Below, in pieces: positions 40,432 to 51,628 of a stretch of 64,000 nt of DNA. The stretch is from Corella eumyota (taxonomy: Eukaryota > Chordata > Ascidiacea > Phlebobranchia > Corellidae). Position numbers and translations under genes: made by a program. Under the pieces are notes generated by a model. The model had not been told where the DNA came from and searched no databases. It saw nothing but the letters and a program-made list of their open reading frames with translations. Location: assembly GCA_963082875.1 (NCBI GenBank), contig OY720097.1:6952501-7016500 (forward strand). Direction: 5' to 3'. Position 1 is the stretch's first letter. Every line of letters begins with the position of its first letter.

Positions 40432-43304
40432 TTAAAATCCAAGAAGGTCAGCTTCCATTTTTTGTCGTTTCTCATGTTCTAATTTTCTTTTCTTTGATTG
40501 TTTCTCACTTTTTTCAATTTCAAGTTGATGTTGAATTTGGAAATATTCTTCACTTGTCGGGTCTTTTGCCTGAAAAATTTTAGAGTTTGATTAGAATAGT
40601 GTTTGTCAAATTTGTATAAAAAAGAACTCGTTTTAGATCCGAATTTCTTTTTTGAGTATGTTACTAGAAAAATTGTTATGGACAAAGTCAGGTTAAATTT
40701 CTATAAAATTCCCAATTTTCAGATTTTTTCAATTATTTAGATAATATGAAATAAAAATAGCAACTTTTTATAGCAGAAGTTTATTTTCCATATATTTTCA
40801 ACCTAAAATAGCATTTACCTTATTATAACATTTTTGAAGGCGTTCTTTTATTGGATTAACTAATTGTTTAGGTGGAAAAACGGAATCTGCTGCTTCAACC
40901 ATTGTTCTGATTGATTGTATTCGCATTATAGTATCCTTTAATAACTTTTGGTCTTGTCCATTTAATAGCACATCAGTTACATATCTAGTGTTATAAACAA
41001 TTTTCAGTTTAAATATGTTATTGGTTGGATAAGTAAATTTGACTTTTTAAAAATCTAATGTCTATAATTTTTTTCCTTTGTAAATAACTTTTAGTAGCCT
41101 TGAAGCATGAACTAAAGTTTAATAATCAACTTGGTAAATATGAAAAACATGTTCAAGTACCTGTCAATATTTATTCTGTTTTTGGAGGCAGATGAAAGTA
41201 AACCAGCTAGTGCAATTTGTGAAGGAGAAAATAGTAATCCAACATCAGTACTTAATGATCGCACAATAAAATCTTTAGCCTATGAACATAGTATATACAA
41301 AAATAATAAATTCGTGTTAAATTTTGTTTAATTAAACACAAATCGGCAAATCGTTTGAAATTTCATGTTATTACATATTTATTAATACATTAAGAGAAAA
41401 ACAGATTTACAAATTTCCGCAGTTGTTCTGGGTTTTTCATATTGGGAAATCTTGTTTTAACATCAATTAAAAATCCCTCTAGGGGCCTGAAGGAGTTGTG
41501 AATAGTTAAGTGAAAGTTTAGTTCCTGTAATATATAATGCAGTACATGAAAATATTAAAGTGCCGTACCAAAAAATATCACATCAAACCATATTAATAAG
41601 GCACATACTAAATATTAACTTTTGTTACACATACATAATCAGTAATTTGCTTCTTATTTCAAAAAAAAAACATACGACAATAAGATTTTGTTTATAACTG
41701 TTTTAAGGCATCTGTTTTTAACATGTAGTAGCATGTTAATGTTAATACTTGAATAAGAAGTAGTTCCATGGTAAGTACAGCTTCACCAGTATGTTCATCT
41801 GCCCATGATATGTTTCGAACAAATTGTTCCATTGAAATATTAAATTCTTCTGTCTGTTAAACAAAATAAAACAACAAAATATTATTTTTGTAAATTTTTT
41901 TGTATAAATTTACCTTCAATGTGAAAAGGTTGATTGCGCGACCTAAACATAAAGTAACATCAGTTACTCCAACCCAGTCTCGAGTTGACTGCTGTTTATA
42001 GCGCCTTATTCGAGGGCGCTGCAGCATGAGAGCAGTGGGGATAAAACCCACACCTCATTTAATGTAGCAAGTGTTTTTACTACTACATTACGCTGCCGGT
42101 AATTATATGGTAATGTTTGTATAACTGTTCGTTTTTATTTGCTTAATATAATATTTGTAACAGCCCGACAGCAGGGTGTAATGGTCAGATCACTTGGCTT
42201 CCCTACATTAGGTTCAAGTATGATTTTAATTTCATGCTGTAATGCCCTTAAGTAAGGTACAACGGTATAAACTTTTCTTGAGCCAACACTTAATCATCAG
42301 CATAATTATCGGGCAATAATAATTTATAACATCCCAAACTACCAAACACAACTTGTGACTGGACTGTGGTAACTGATATTACTCTATGTTTAGGTCGTAA
42401 ATTGACCTTCCCACATAGAGGATAAATAAGTATATAAAGTAGTAAACATTATTTATATACAAACCTTGCAAGCAAGCCAAATGCAAACTAAAAACATAAT
42501 TTTTGGGTGATAATCCATAACCGATTTTCTGAGGTATAAGCGTTTCATGTAGAAGCAAGCAGTACCAACAGTATTGAGGGGCATTGGGGGATTAAATTTC
42601 CAGCAAACATCTCTTAATATATTTTCGTAATATTGAACCACAATTCGATGTTCTTTAGTGGTTAGAAAAAAGTGATCGTCCGCTAAAATATTTTAAACAT
42701 GACTACTAAGGGGGTTTTAACCTTAATTACTTTATCTATGGTTTATTGCAAAAATGTTTTTTAGTTATAGTTATTGGTTTATTAACTTATTTCTAGGTTT
42801 TAGTTGTCACAGGCAAGTACAAATCCTAATTTATTATAGAAATCACAGTTTATTATTATACATCGGCAGCGTGGTGTAAAAGTTAAAAACATATACTACA
42901 CCACCATGAGGTCGTCGGTTCCATTCCCACTGCTATCATGCTGTAGTGCCCTTGAGTAAGGCACTATAAGCGTCATGTACTCCTAGTCCTGCTGAGTCGG
43001 CAGTTAATCAGCAGCGCAATAACCGGGCAATTATAATCTATATAATAACCCAAACCGAAGGCAACTCGAGACTGAGTCGGAGTAACTAATTTTACTCTTT
43101 TATTAGGTCGCGCATTCGACCTTCCCACATTAAGAATAAAAATATATACAAAAAAAATAACAGTGTTTATTTACATGGCTCAATTTGTGTGTTCTTTGCA
43201 CAGTAATTCTTTCTATATTTGGCATTGCCATTGTAACGTAACTTTTTTATTTCTTCTACGTTGGAAAACGTCCAAAAAGTTTTTTGAGTGCTGCTGTGAA
43301 ACAT
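40432..43304 (-). CDS. CCNH: Cyclin H (CDK-activating kinase / TFIIH subunit)
   Basis: Seven exons on the minus strand: 43304-43175, 42682-42465, 41853-41749, 41524-41411, 41279-41161, 40984-40819 and 40569-40432. All phases agree; about 329 residues (human 323). The N-terminus MFHSSTQKTFWTFS matches the human start. The first cyclin box has VGTACFYMKRLYL, MDYHPKIMFL and LACK. It continues with ELLLIQELNFHLTIHN, FRPLEGFLIDVKTRFP and then LLFSPSQIALAGLLSSAS in the second fold. The C-terminal helix and a basic/acidic tail follow. Cyclin H binds CDK7 and MAT1 to form CAK, which activates cell-cycle CDKs and phosphorylates the RNA polymerase II tail within TFIIH. All key parts are present. Introns 1 and 2 carry SINE copies. 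The foldback element at 43749 lies about 450 bp upstream of the start codon. Confidence 0.93.
41886..42115 (-). mobile_element. tRNA-headed SINE in cyclin H intron 2, internally deleted
   Basis: Reverse orientation: short T-rich end, then aaggttgattgcgcgacctaaacat, cagttactccaa, a short core, and the head near 42010-42110 (gcagcatgagagcagtggggat). It is shorter than the copy at 42862 because part of the core is missing. It sits head-to-head with the copy at 42160. Confidence 0.7.
42160..42440 (+). mobile_element. tRNA-headed SINE in cyclin H intron 2
   Basis: Forward copy. The head has gtgtaatggtcagatcacttgg and ggttcaagt, like Pol III A and B boxes. The core has gcccttaagtaaggt and a ttatcgggcaataat stretch. 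The end has aggtcgtaaattgaccttcc followed by an A/T tail. It is moderately diverged from the copy at 42862. Confidence 0.75.
42862..43165 (+). mobile_element. tRNA-headed SINE in cyclin H intron 1, well preserved
   Basis: The best-preserved copy in the window. Head: cagcgtggtgtaaaag ... catgaggtcgtcggttcc. Core: gcccttgagtaaggcacta, gctgagtcggcag, aataaccgggcaattataa. End: ggtcgcgcattcgaccttcc, gaataaaaatatatac and an A-run. Composite SINEs of this type are known from Ciona. Confidence 0.8.
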
Positions 43305-43748
43305 AATGTCTAACAAATTTGTTTTTAAAAAATTTTTAAAGCACGAGTTTTCAGGGAAATCCCCGGCTTTCCTGATTTCGTAAACGTGAGGTAAAAACTT
43401 TTTCTATCAAAGTTGTATTTAAAAAAATTAAGTATACATTTATTTTAGACTATAAACAAAATTAAAATACAAATTTTGTCTCCTTAAACAAAAAAATCCA
43501 AAACAAGAAATGAAACTACGTATAAATTATGTTTGGATTTTTGTGGTTTTTTTTAAAAAAAAACTAATATGACTAGATCCGATCAAAAAAGTGTTTACCT
43601 TTGAGAGTCCAAGTTTTAAATACACATAAGTGAAGTGACCCACGGACTTTAGTCAATATTTTCGTTAGTTTGTTTAAGTGATAATAGCTGGCGCCGGCTG
43701 TGTTGAGTCGTGTTAATAAATATTCTCTATGCAATGCAGCCCACAGAC
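43305..43748. promoter_or_regulatory. Cyclin H upstream region
   Basis: AT-rich DNA directly upstream of the cyclin H start, bounded by the foldback element. A possible donor (reverse of ttacctttgaga) near 43598 could end a 5' UTR exon. No TATA box is clear. Confidence 0.3.
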
Positions 43749-44893
43749 GGTAACCAGACACTTCGGCCCCCGGACACTTCGGCCAAAATTTTTTTTTCAA
43801 AACAGCGGGGATTTTGCATTTTAATTACCGCGAGAAATTTTATTTTCGCGTAGATATATACAGTTTTTTAGACCGTATTTGAAACAAAATAAGCAGTAAA
43901 TTAATATTTTTTTTTAATAATAATATGCAAGAACATGTTATCTTTCTTTCGGTGTGTCAATTTTTTAATTTTACAAACTAAAACCTATAAAAAACTAATT
44001 TTGAAAGCGCGCGCTTTCAGATGACGGAGGACAATGCATAATGATATCTCGTATTTTGCCAAATAGTGCCGCCTTTCTAAACAATATTTGAAGAAAATAG
44101 AGCGTTAATTTTTTATTTTTTACACTGAAGATTATGCATAAATATGTTATCTTTCTTTTTCCGTGTCAATTTTTTAATTTTACAAACTAAAACTTATAAA
44201 AAACTAATTTTGAAAGCGCGCGCTTTTAGGTGACACAAGACGATATGCATTATGATATCACGTATTTTGCGAAATAGGGCCGTCTTTCTAAACGACATTT
44301 GAAGAAAATAGGTCATTTATTATTCATTTTTTACACTGAGGAATGTGTATAAACATGTTATTAGTTATTGCCAGTGTTAATATATATAAATTTATATACT
44401 AAAACACAAAGAATAAAACGTTTAAAGAGTTCCCAGAAGATTTGTCCTGCAAAAAACGGCGGGGAGTCGGCGATAAAATTCCCGTGTATAAAGTCAGCGT
44501 AAGACCATATTTTACCGATATTTAAAATAAAATTTTGCATAAAGTACAGTATATATAAAAGTTTTTATTGATTGTTATGTCAATGACATATGTTAGTTTT
44601 TGAAATATTTATTTTTTTTAAATTTTAATTAGTTTTTTCAAAATTAGTTTTTTATAGGTTTTAGTTTGTAAAATTAAAAAATTGACACACCGAAAGAAAG
44701 ATAACATGTTCTTGCATAATATTATTAAAAAAAAATATTAATTTACTGCTTATTTTGTTTCAAATACGGTCTAAAAAACTGTATATATCTACGCGAAAAT
44801 AAAATTTCTCGCGGTAATTAAAATGCAAAATCCCCGCTGTTTTGAAAAAAAAATTTTGGCCGAAGTGTCCGGGGGCCGAAGTGTCTGGCATTC
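43749..44893. mobile_element. Foldback/MULE-like non-autonomous DNA element with 250-bp inverted arms
   Basis: Left arm 43754-44003 and right arm 44639-44888 are almost identical inverted repeats. They begin CCAGACACTTCGGCC, with GACACTTCGGCC repeated 16 bases on. The 9-base CCCACAGAC flanks the element at 43740-43748 and 44894-44902, a likely target-site duplication. Nine bases plus long arms points to a Mutator-like (MULE) origin. No transposase is encoded. The middle holds further partial copies of the arm's inner sequence. Near-identical arms suggest recent movement. It lies between two divergent genes. Confidence 0.82.
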
Positions 44894-45171
44894 CCCACAG
44901 ACACATGGTATTTTGGAACCGGCGGAAACATAGACTAAAAATCCTGCAATTGTGATTGCAGTGCCAGTATGTTTCTAAATTTGCTCGTAAAATTAAGTTA
45001 AAACCATATGTTAAGATTACTAAGTTGCAGACATACTCAAGTCTGTTAATTTTTCCAGACTGTTTTAGTTTTATAGGCAGATAGATGATGTGTAATAGTG
45101 TGTTGAAAAACGAAAAAAAATCCTTCTTTATTTGTATTTTTTAAGGGTATTTAAAAAAAAGGTTCAACAAA
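44894..45171 (+). promoter_or_regulatory. ACADS upstream region
   Basis: Non-coding sequence between the foldback element and the ACADS start. An acceptor-like tttttaag ends at about 45145, 26 bases before the ATG, so a 5' UTR intron or spliced leader is possible. No TATA box was seen. Confidence 0.3.
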
Positions 45172-46416
45172 ATGTCTTATAAAGTACTAACTCGCTGCCT
45201 TTCTCTGTCAAAATATATAAAAAATGTTTCTAATCAATCGATGAGGGCAATTAGTGTGCTCGCTGACATGGGCGAGCTGCCCGATACTCATCAAATGTTA
45301 CGCCAGACTTGTGCCGAGTTTGCTGAAAAAGAACTAATACCCAGTGCTGCTAAAACTGACAAAGAGCATATTTTTCCAACCGAACAAATTCAAAAAATGG
45401 GTGAGCTTGGATTAATGGGGCTTGACATTCCAGAGAAGTATGGTGGTACTGGTATGGATTACCTAGCTTATGCTGTTGCTATGGAAGAAATAAGCCGAGG
45501 TTGTGCTACTGCAGGAGTTATAATGAGTGCTCATAATTCATTGTACCTTGGGCCTATAAAGTCATGGGCCAACGATGCCCAAATAGAGAAATATGTCACA
45601 CCATTTCTTGATGGTGTTAAGATTGGTTGTTTTGCATTAAGCGAACCAGGAAATGGATCCGATGCTGGTGCTGCTTCCACCACTGCAAGATTGGATGGAG
45701 ATAGCTGGGTTTTAAATGGAACCAAGGCTTGGATTACAAATAGCTACGAAGCATCGGCAACAGTTTTATTTGCAACAACAGACAGAGAAAAAAAGCATAA
45801 AGGAATAAGTGCGTTTATTGTTCCTATGCCAAGTAAAGGTCTCAGTCTCGGCAAAAAAGAAGACAAGCTTGGTATTCGAGGTTCGTCTACAGCAAGTTTA
45901 ATATTTGAAGATTGCAGAATTCCAAAGGAAAATATAATCGGCGACTTGGGTCTTGGTTTCAAAATTGCGATGACTACTTTGGATGCTGGAAGAATTGGAA
46001 TCGCTGCTCAAGGTTTAGGTATTGCCCAAGCATCTTTGGACTGTGCCACTGCCTATGCAAATGACAGAAAGGCATTTGGTTCACCTTTGAACAAGCTTCA
46101 AGCAATTCAATTTAAATTGGCAGAGATGGCAATGCGAGTGGAAAGTGCCCGCTTACTTACATGGAGGGCAGCTAAAATGAAAGATGCGGGTTTAAATTTT
46201 ACTAAAGAAGCTGCTATGGCAAAACTTTCTGCATCAGAAACAGCAACATATAACGCACACCAGGCCATTCAAATTCTTGGAGGTATGGGTTATGTGAGCG
46301 ACATGCCAGCTGAAAGGCATTACAGAGATGCGAGAATTACTGAAATTTATGAGGGTACCAGTGAAATACAAAGATTAGTCATAGCTGGGAGGATTTTGAA
46401 GGAATATAACAGTTAA
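45172..46416 (+). CDS. ACADS: Short-chain acyl-CoA dehydrogenase, mitochondrial, intronless
   Basis: A single open frame of 414 residues (human ACADS 412). A basic, Ser-rich mitochondrial presequence (about 1-30) precedes [23 protein letters not shown]- and substrate-contact motifs are intact: [47 protein letters not shown] and [20 protein letters not shown]. The catalytic base is the Glu in [10 protein letters not shown] (about residue 394). The enzyme makes the first oxidation of butyryl-CoA-length substrates in beta-oxidation and passes electrons to ETF. It has no introns, whereas vertebrate ACADS has many. No disabling change is visible, so if it arose as a retrocopy it remains intact. 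AATAAA at 46793-46798 could end the transcript. Confidence 0.96.
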   Translation: MSYKVLTRCLSLSKYIKNVSNQSMRAISVLADMGELPDTHQMLRQTCAEFAEKELIPSAAKTDKEHIFPTEQIQKMGELGLMGLDIPEKYGGTGMDYLAYAVAMEEISRGCATAGVIMSAHNSLYLGPIKSWANDAQIEKYVTPFLDGVKIGCFALSEPGNGSDAGAASTTARLDGDSWVLNGTKAWITNSYEASATVLFATTDREKKHKGISAFIVPMPSKGLSLGKKEDKLGIRGSSTASLIFEDCRIPKENIIGDLGLGFKIAMTTLDAGRIGIAAQGLGIAQASLDCATAYANDRKAFGSPLNKLQAIQFKLAEMAMRVESARLLTWRAAKMKDAGLNFTKEAAMAKLSASETATYNAHQAIQILGGMGYVSDMPAERHYRDARITEIYEGTSEIQRLVIAGRILKEYNS

Positions 46417-47334
46417 GGTATTGTATGTATTTTGATTTTTTCACGAAGTTTCAATATTTTTGATTTTTCTTAATTATTATTAAATATTTTCTACAGTATA
46501 TATATATTTAATTGATTATTTAGCTACGGTTAGAGGTACTACTACAGTTTCTTACAAAAATTCATTAAAATTAGATAAATTCAAAATTAAAAAAAACTGC
46601 TTGTATATTTAGATATGGATTTAATAAGAATTACTAGTTTTATTAAATTAAATTTATTTTTAACTTGGAAATAGGGTGAAATTAATTTAAGGGGTGTTAA
46701 ATTTGTGTTTTTTCTTATTGGCTTATATTTTATAATAATTTTGAATTTGTTAGAAGCTTGTTTCTTTTATTCATAGTAATGCGTAGTTATTAAATAAATC
46801 TAATTTAAGTTATATTGCTAAATTTTATTATTGTTTAAGTCTAAAAAATTATTCAGTTGATTATGTTTACTTTTTGCCGTTTATGGTTCTTGAAAAACAT
46901 CATATTACTAACTGATTCTTATTACCTTGATGATTTTTTTTAAGACTCCCAAATTTTTGGAGTACTATAAAGTAAACACGATCCCAATTTTGTGTTGCAA
47001 GCAATTTATTTAAACTGTTTAGTATTTATAAATAAGGTTAAATCTGTAATTGGCCCATACCTAATATAATTTTAGATTAACTTCTACCAATTAGCTTTTA
47101 ACATTAAACTTAACTTAAAATAGTAGACAATTTTGATAAAAAAGAAATATATTTATTTTATCCCTTTTGTTTTATTATAAACTTCCCAGTGTATATACAA
47201 TACATCTATATATTTTTAAATTGCTTTATACAAATTTTTAATTAAGCGCAATAGTTGATTCACAATGCCACAATGTCATTACACCAAATTTCAAAAAGCA
47301 GTAATTAGGTACAGATATATTTTTTTGTTAGATT
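46417..47334. other. ACADS 3' UTR and convergent spacer
   Basis: AT-rich sequence between the ACADS stop and the STUM-like gene, which ends towards it. AATAAA at 46793-46798. Nothing else was recognised. Confidence 0.5.
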
Positions 47335-48404
47335 TTAATATTGTTGCTGTTGTTGAATAGTAATAACAGGCATCTGAACTGCTGCTGTTGTAGTAGTAGT
47401 AGTAGTTGTAACTACTTGGGTTGGGGCAGCTAAATATGAAGCAATGTTAAAATATATTTGATATGTATGTTTTAAAGAAAATATTATTTTTTTAATTTTA
47501 AGTGAGTGCTTTTCTTAATTAAATGTTTCAGAATTGTCTCACAGATATGCTTTTCAAGACTTTTATTATAACTTCGATATACCTGCCAGTGTAATAAAAG
47601 CAATGCCCCACATGATTGCCCAAACCCAACCAATCAAAAACACAAACACTGTGAGCAACTGAAACCAACCGACCCAAAAATTGAGGCAGAACATTCCAAA
47701 TTTGTCACCCCCCGTTTGTGTGTTACTGGAGCAGCAAAACGCTGTAAACGAGGCTATAACAGTACCTGTAAATCAATTTGTGAAAGCGGTTATAAAAAGC
47801 TTTTTTGTTGCGTTATTACACAAGAAAAGAGACTATTTAAAGTCTTCTAGTATATATACAAAAACACTTTTTTTTAACAATTAGCCTTTATTTTGGCAAC
47901 ACTTTATTAAAAATTACATCAAATTTAAAATCTATATGATATCCGAATTCCATTTACAAAATATTCTTTTAGCTTAACTCACCAATTCCAGGCAAAAAGA
48001 TATTTACAACACACAGAGTAATGGCCACGCACATGGGCATAACAGGTATAGCTGCTCTCAATGAATTAAAGCCAGTATTTTGTTGGGTAACATAGGTCAC
48101 TTGATGGGTTGGCTGCATAGGTGGGGGTGGGGCCCCAAAGTTATTGAGCACAGTATGTTGTTGCTGGACCCCATACCCCTGTTGTGGTGGGTAACCAACA
48201 GGAGCACCGTAATTGGTTGAAGGACCTGCACCATCATTCTAATGAAAAATATTTACTAGACTTTTATTTTAAAAAGAAAATTTTTTTTTATTAAATATAT
48301 ATTAATATATTCTACTTATAGTTTGATTTAACTTTTAATTTACTAACATTTGTGGTGTAAGCTGGGGGCATGCCCATTTTCTCGGTATTTGATGGATTTT
48401 CCAT
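47335..48404 (-). CDS. SPEC3/STUM-family two-helix membrane protein
   Basis: Four exons on the minus strand: 48404-48348, 48238-47983, 47765-47583 and 47429-47335, about 196 residues. The N-terminal ~90 residues are Pro/Gln/Gly-rich. Then come AIPVMPMCVAITLCVVNIFL and PGIGTVIASFTAFCC (helix 1 and the family's conserved PG-GT), a Cys-rich short loop, and NFWVGWFQLLTVFVFLIGW with VWAIMWG (helix 2). The C-terminus has seven Thr in a row, encoded by a trinucleotide run, and a Gln-rich end. SPEC3 was found in sea urchin embryonic cilia, and STUM is needed for mechanosensing in fly neurons; a ciliary or sensory role here is inference. The gene appears complete. Confidence 0.82.
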
Positions 48405-49417
48405 TTTAGTTAAAAACAATCTAAAAATAAAAAAAAACGATAAATTTCTACAATATTTAATAAAATAATATCTTAAATGTAAAATAATTTGTATTAATAA
48501 ACTGTTTTTTTTCGTTTTAGCCCTTTAACTATGTTATACAAAATATATTAAATAAAAATTATTTAACTGCTCTTTTTATATGTAACTAGAATAACAAATA
48601 CTATCCATGAAATGATACTCATGAGCTGCTATGGATGTTTGTTCATTGATTTTTACCCAGGCCTGGTTAACTATTAATTTGTTGGTGGATTATTTAAACA
48701 TTAAGCAATACCTCGTGACTTAAATATACAGATAGCCTCATGTTGGTAAAAATAGGAATTTTTTTGGTAAACAATAAGAATAAACAAAATGTTTTTAAAT
48801 TTTTTCATGTTTTTTCGCGCATTAACAAAAGTAATGAAAAGATATAAAATACATAATGTATTAATGCGACTAAAAAAGTGACAAAATTAATCTAGTGATT
48901 TAAAGCATACAATAAATAATATGTTTTTTGCACAAAAATATTGTAGTAAATCATGGCAAGATCACAAAATCCAATTTGTTGAAACATTTACCGATTTTTG
49001 TTACATGATATAATGATCAATAGTTTATACTTGGGTCACAAGATTCGTAATAACTTATTTAAAAGTTTATTTGTTGGTCGTATGTTTACTTTTCCGCTGA
49101 TGTCACAATACGTTTGCCTTAATTGCTTTTTTATTTAACTTTTTATAGACCTTAGACATCAAAAAAAGAAATAATTCATTAACGCTGTGCTTATAACAAA
49201 GGTGTTATAATCTTGTAAACTCAAGCTTAAAAATTTAATCAAAAATTTTCGTGTAAATTTGATAATGTATGCTTATCATTGATATTATCATAAACTTGTT
49301 TTAGTTAAGTAGGTCAAACAGTTTTACACAATCACTTTTTTGTTATTTTTTTTATTGCAAATGTAAAAAACACATAATCCCGCAAAGCATTTTAAAACAC
49401 AAAAAGCTGTCATCAAT
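48405..49417. other. Spacer upstream of the STUM-like gene
   Basis: AT-rich. It holds the STUM-like promoter and the 3' UTR of the small secreted-peptide gene, both on the minus strand. No gene or repeat was recognised. Confidence 0.45.
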
Positions 49418-50273
49418 TTAGTTGATCATATCAGTTTCGCCAGAAATCTGTCTGTCCATCTCCTTCATTATTTCATCTATCGCATCTTCCTTGAAAACTG
49501 TGGAAAGCTCATTTCTCAAATCGTACATGAGGCTCAAATACTTCAAGGGCTCCTGAATAACAAAACATATTTTAAGTAATATTTTTAAAGAATAACATAA
49601 AACTAATTGGTTAAATATAACTAAAATGTTAAAATAGTTATCGGTATATTTGGGTAATTTTATTGTGTTTTTATAATTTTCAAAACTTTTGGACAACATT
49701 TTGTTTTAAATTTGCAATAGGCTAAAAATGAGTTTTTTTTCGTTCATAACTTTTAAAATCAGAATAAGTGATGTTTTGTCTAGTGTCGTTACCTGTTCCT
49801 TTAGATTTTGAATTTCGGCTTGACTTTTATCGCCCGCCAACATAGATAAACCCGTTTTTGCCGCCGTTTGTACCAATGGGTTGGATGCTACTTTCTTGAG
49901 ACTACGTCCAATCGATTTACTGCAATTTAAATAAAAGAAATATTTAGGTTAATATTAATAATATAAAGGGCGTTAACATTATTGTAAAGTAAATTTTTCA
50001 AGTCCCCAAATCTGTAGGTTGGATTCTTGGTGTTTTCATTTCGTTAACATGAGCGGCAATGCACGATTAAAATTTGTACGTCAAAACATAGCACACTGGC
50101 ATCGCCTTATTTATTGCCGTATAATAAATAAAAGACTGCTTACGTTTATTTTATACAGTTTTCATACTTTAGTTATATTAACAAAAAAATATTGTAAAGG
50201 TCTAAACTTACAACCACCCCGCTTCCGTAGAGCATGCCAGTCCAACGATCAACAAACAAATAGCAAATTTCAT
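49418..50273 (-). CDS. Small secreted precursor, candidate cationic antimicrobial peptide
   Basis: Three exons on the minus strand: 50273-50212, 49919-49793 and 49552-49418, about 107 residues. Exon 1 encodes a signal peptide (MKFAICLLIVGLACSTEA), probably cut before GWFK. Exon 2 begins KSIGRSLKKVASNP and runs through VQTAAKTGLSMLAG. This ~32-residue stretch carries six basic residues and no acidic ones, with spacing that suits an amphipathic helix. Exon 3 is acidic (11 Asp/Glu against 5 Lys/Arg). Signal, cationic peptide and acidic tail is the layout of several tunicate antimicrobial precursors, including Ci-MAM-A and Ci-PAP-A. The GW start is also seen in styelins, and SIGRSLKKV recalls the start of Ci-MAM-A. 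No cysteines lie in the predicted mature peptide. Activity is inferred only; a lipid-binding or structural secreted protein is the main alternative. Confidence 0.7.
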
Positions 50274-50463
50274 TTTTCTGCAAAAATTAGTCGAAAAATA
50301 TTTATTAAATTGTTAAAGAATATAACAATATAAAACCAGAAAATTTCCTTAATTAAATTGACAAATATCATAATAAAACAGTCTTACCTTTATAGGTGTT
50401 ATTATCAGTTAATGTTCGTTTGTAAGCTGTAATTATACAGATATTTGCGTTGCCTTTTATATA
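50274..50463 (-). promoter_or_regulatory. TATA box and non-coding first exon of the small-peptide gene
   Basis: Reading the minus strand, TATATAAAAGG lies at 50463-50453. About 70 bases on is a good donor (AAAG|GTAAGA, exon edge 50388). An acceptor (tttgcag) then starts the coding exon at 50277, four bases before the ATG. This is the clearest TATA promoter in the window and suits a strongly or inducibly expressed gene. Confidence 0.65.
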
Positions 50464-51628
50464 CCAAACCATATTTGTTTTTTAGCAAACTAAATAGGCT
50501 AGCAATAAGCTATGCAATCCAACACTTAAATAGATTGATTGAAGGTTCTATTAATTTTGTAAGGAACTGTCGCTTTGTTTAAAAAAACATATTTTCGTTT
50601 ACGCGAAAGCGCATTGATTTGAATGATGGAGCTTTTGAAATTAAATTATTACGAAAAACACCTGCCAATCAAAAGCGTTAAGGCTATATAAAAATGAGTT
50701 AAATAAAAAATACCTTCTAAACATTTCGAAGAATAGCTATCTATCAACATCCCATATGATAAAGCAGGCATATTTAGACATATTGCCATATGTCCTTCAG
50801 GCTAAAAAGAAAATCAACTAAATTTATGTCATTCGTGGTAAACCAATTTGTCAAATAGAACAGCCTTTATCTTAACCTCCTAAATAAGAAAAAAACAATT
50901 TCTTACTTAACGTATGTTTTTCAACTTAGTAAAAAGTTAATTATCACAACAGGCAAAAATATCGAAAACTTCCAAATGCGAATCTGTTTCGAGGTAACAA
51001 TACTTACACCCTTTGTCTTTAAAAGTGGGCACAGTGAATTTTAACATTTTTTTGAAAATAAACCCTGGGTCTGTTAATTACTTTTATATAAAAGCAAGTT
51101 GCTTGAGGATAAAAAGATGCCACTAAAGTGCGTGGGTAGAAGGGAAAGCATCCTTAAAACGATTTTCTCCTTATTTGAGTTTCCTTAAAATTTTAATTTT
51201 TCGATTTTAATTTTTCCATTGTATATATTTAAACAATCTTGTTTAGGTTTTATTTAGCAAATGTTTATGTTAAATATTGGGTTGTTACTAAAATAAAATA
51301 TTTTTAATAAATTTGTAGGTTATGAAAATATTCCATTTTATAAAAAAAATTTAATCAATTTATAGCCTAAATACAATTTTAAGTTTGCAAAATTCTGCTT
51401 TTTAAAATTGAAGTGTTTTAATTATAACAAACTTACTAATAATAAACATTTCAGAGTTAAGGGTCAGAGTTAAGATTGTAACATTTTCATTTTTAAAATT
51501 TGACAAATTGTCATTTTAATTTAATAATTTTGATATTTTTACAGATGATAATCCAACAAAAATAAATGTAATAGGATTGCACTTGCAGTTTGTCTTAAAC
51601 TGGACTCTGTGGTAGCCTATTAGATAGC
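50464..51628. other. Divergent spacer upstream of the IL-17 receptor
   Basis: AT-rich. A splice acceptor (atttttacag) ends at 51544, 84 bases before the IL-17 receptor start, so an upstream non-coding exon or spliced leader is likely. No gene or repeat was recognised. Confidence 0.45.

Noticed and set aside
42160-42230. tRNA gene
   Set aside because: A- and B-box-like sequences are present but no cloverleaf can be drawn, and the same head recurs with SINE bodies nearby.
45531-45962. Antisense open frames within ACADS
   Set aside because: Shadows of a strongly conserved coding sequence on the other strand.
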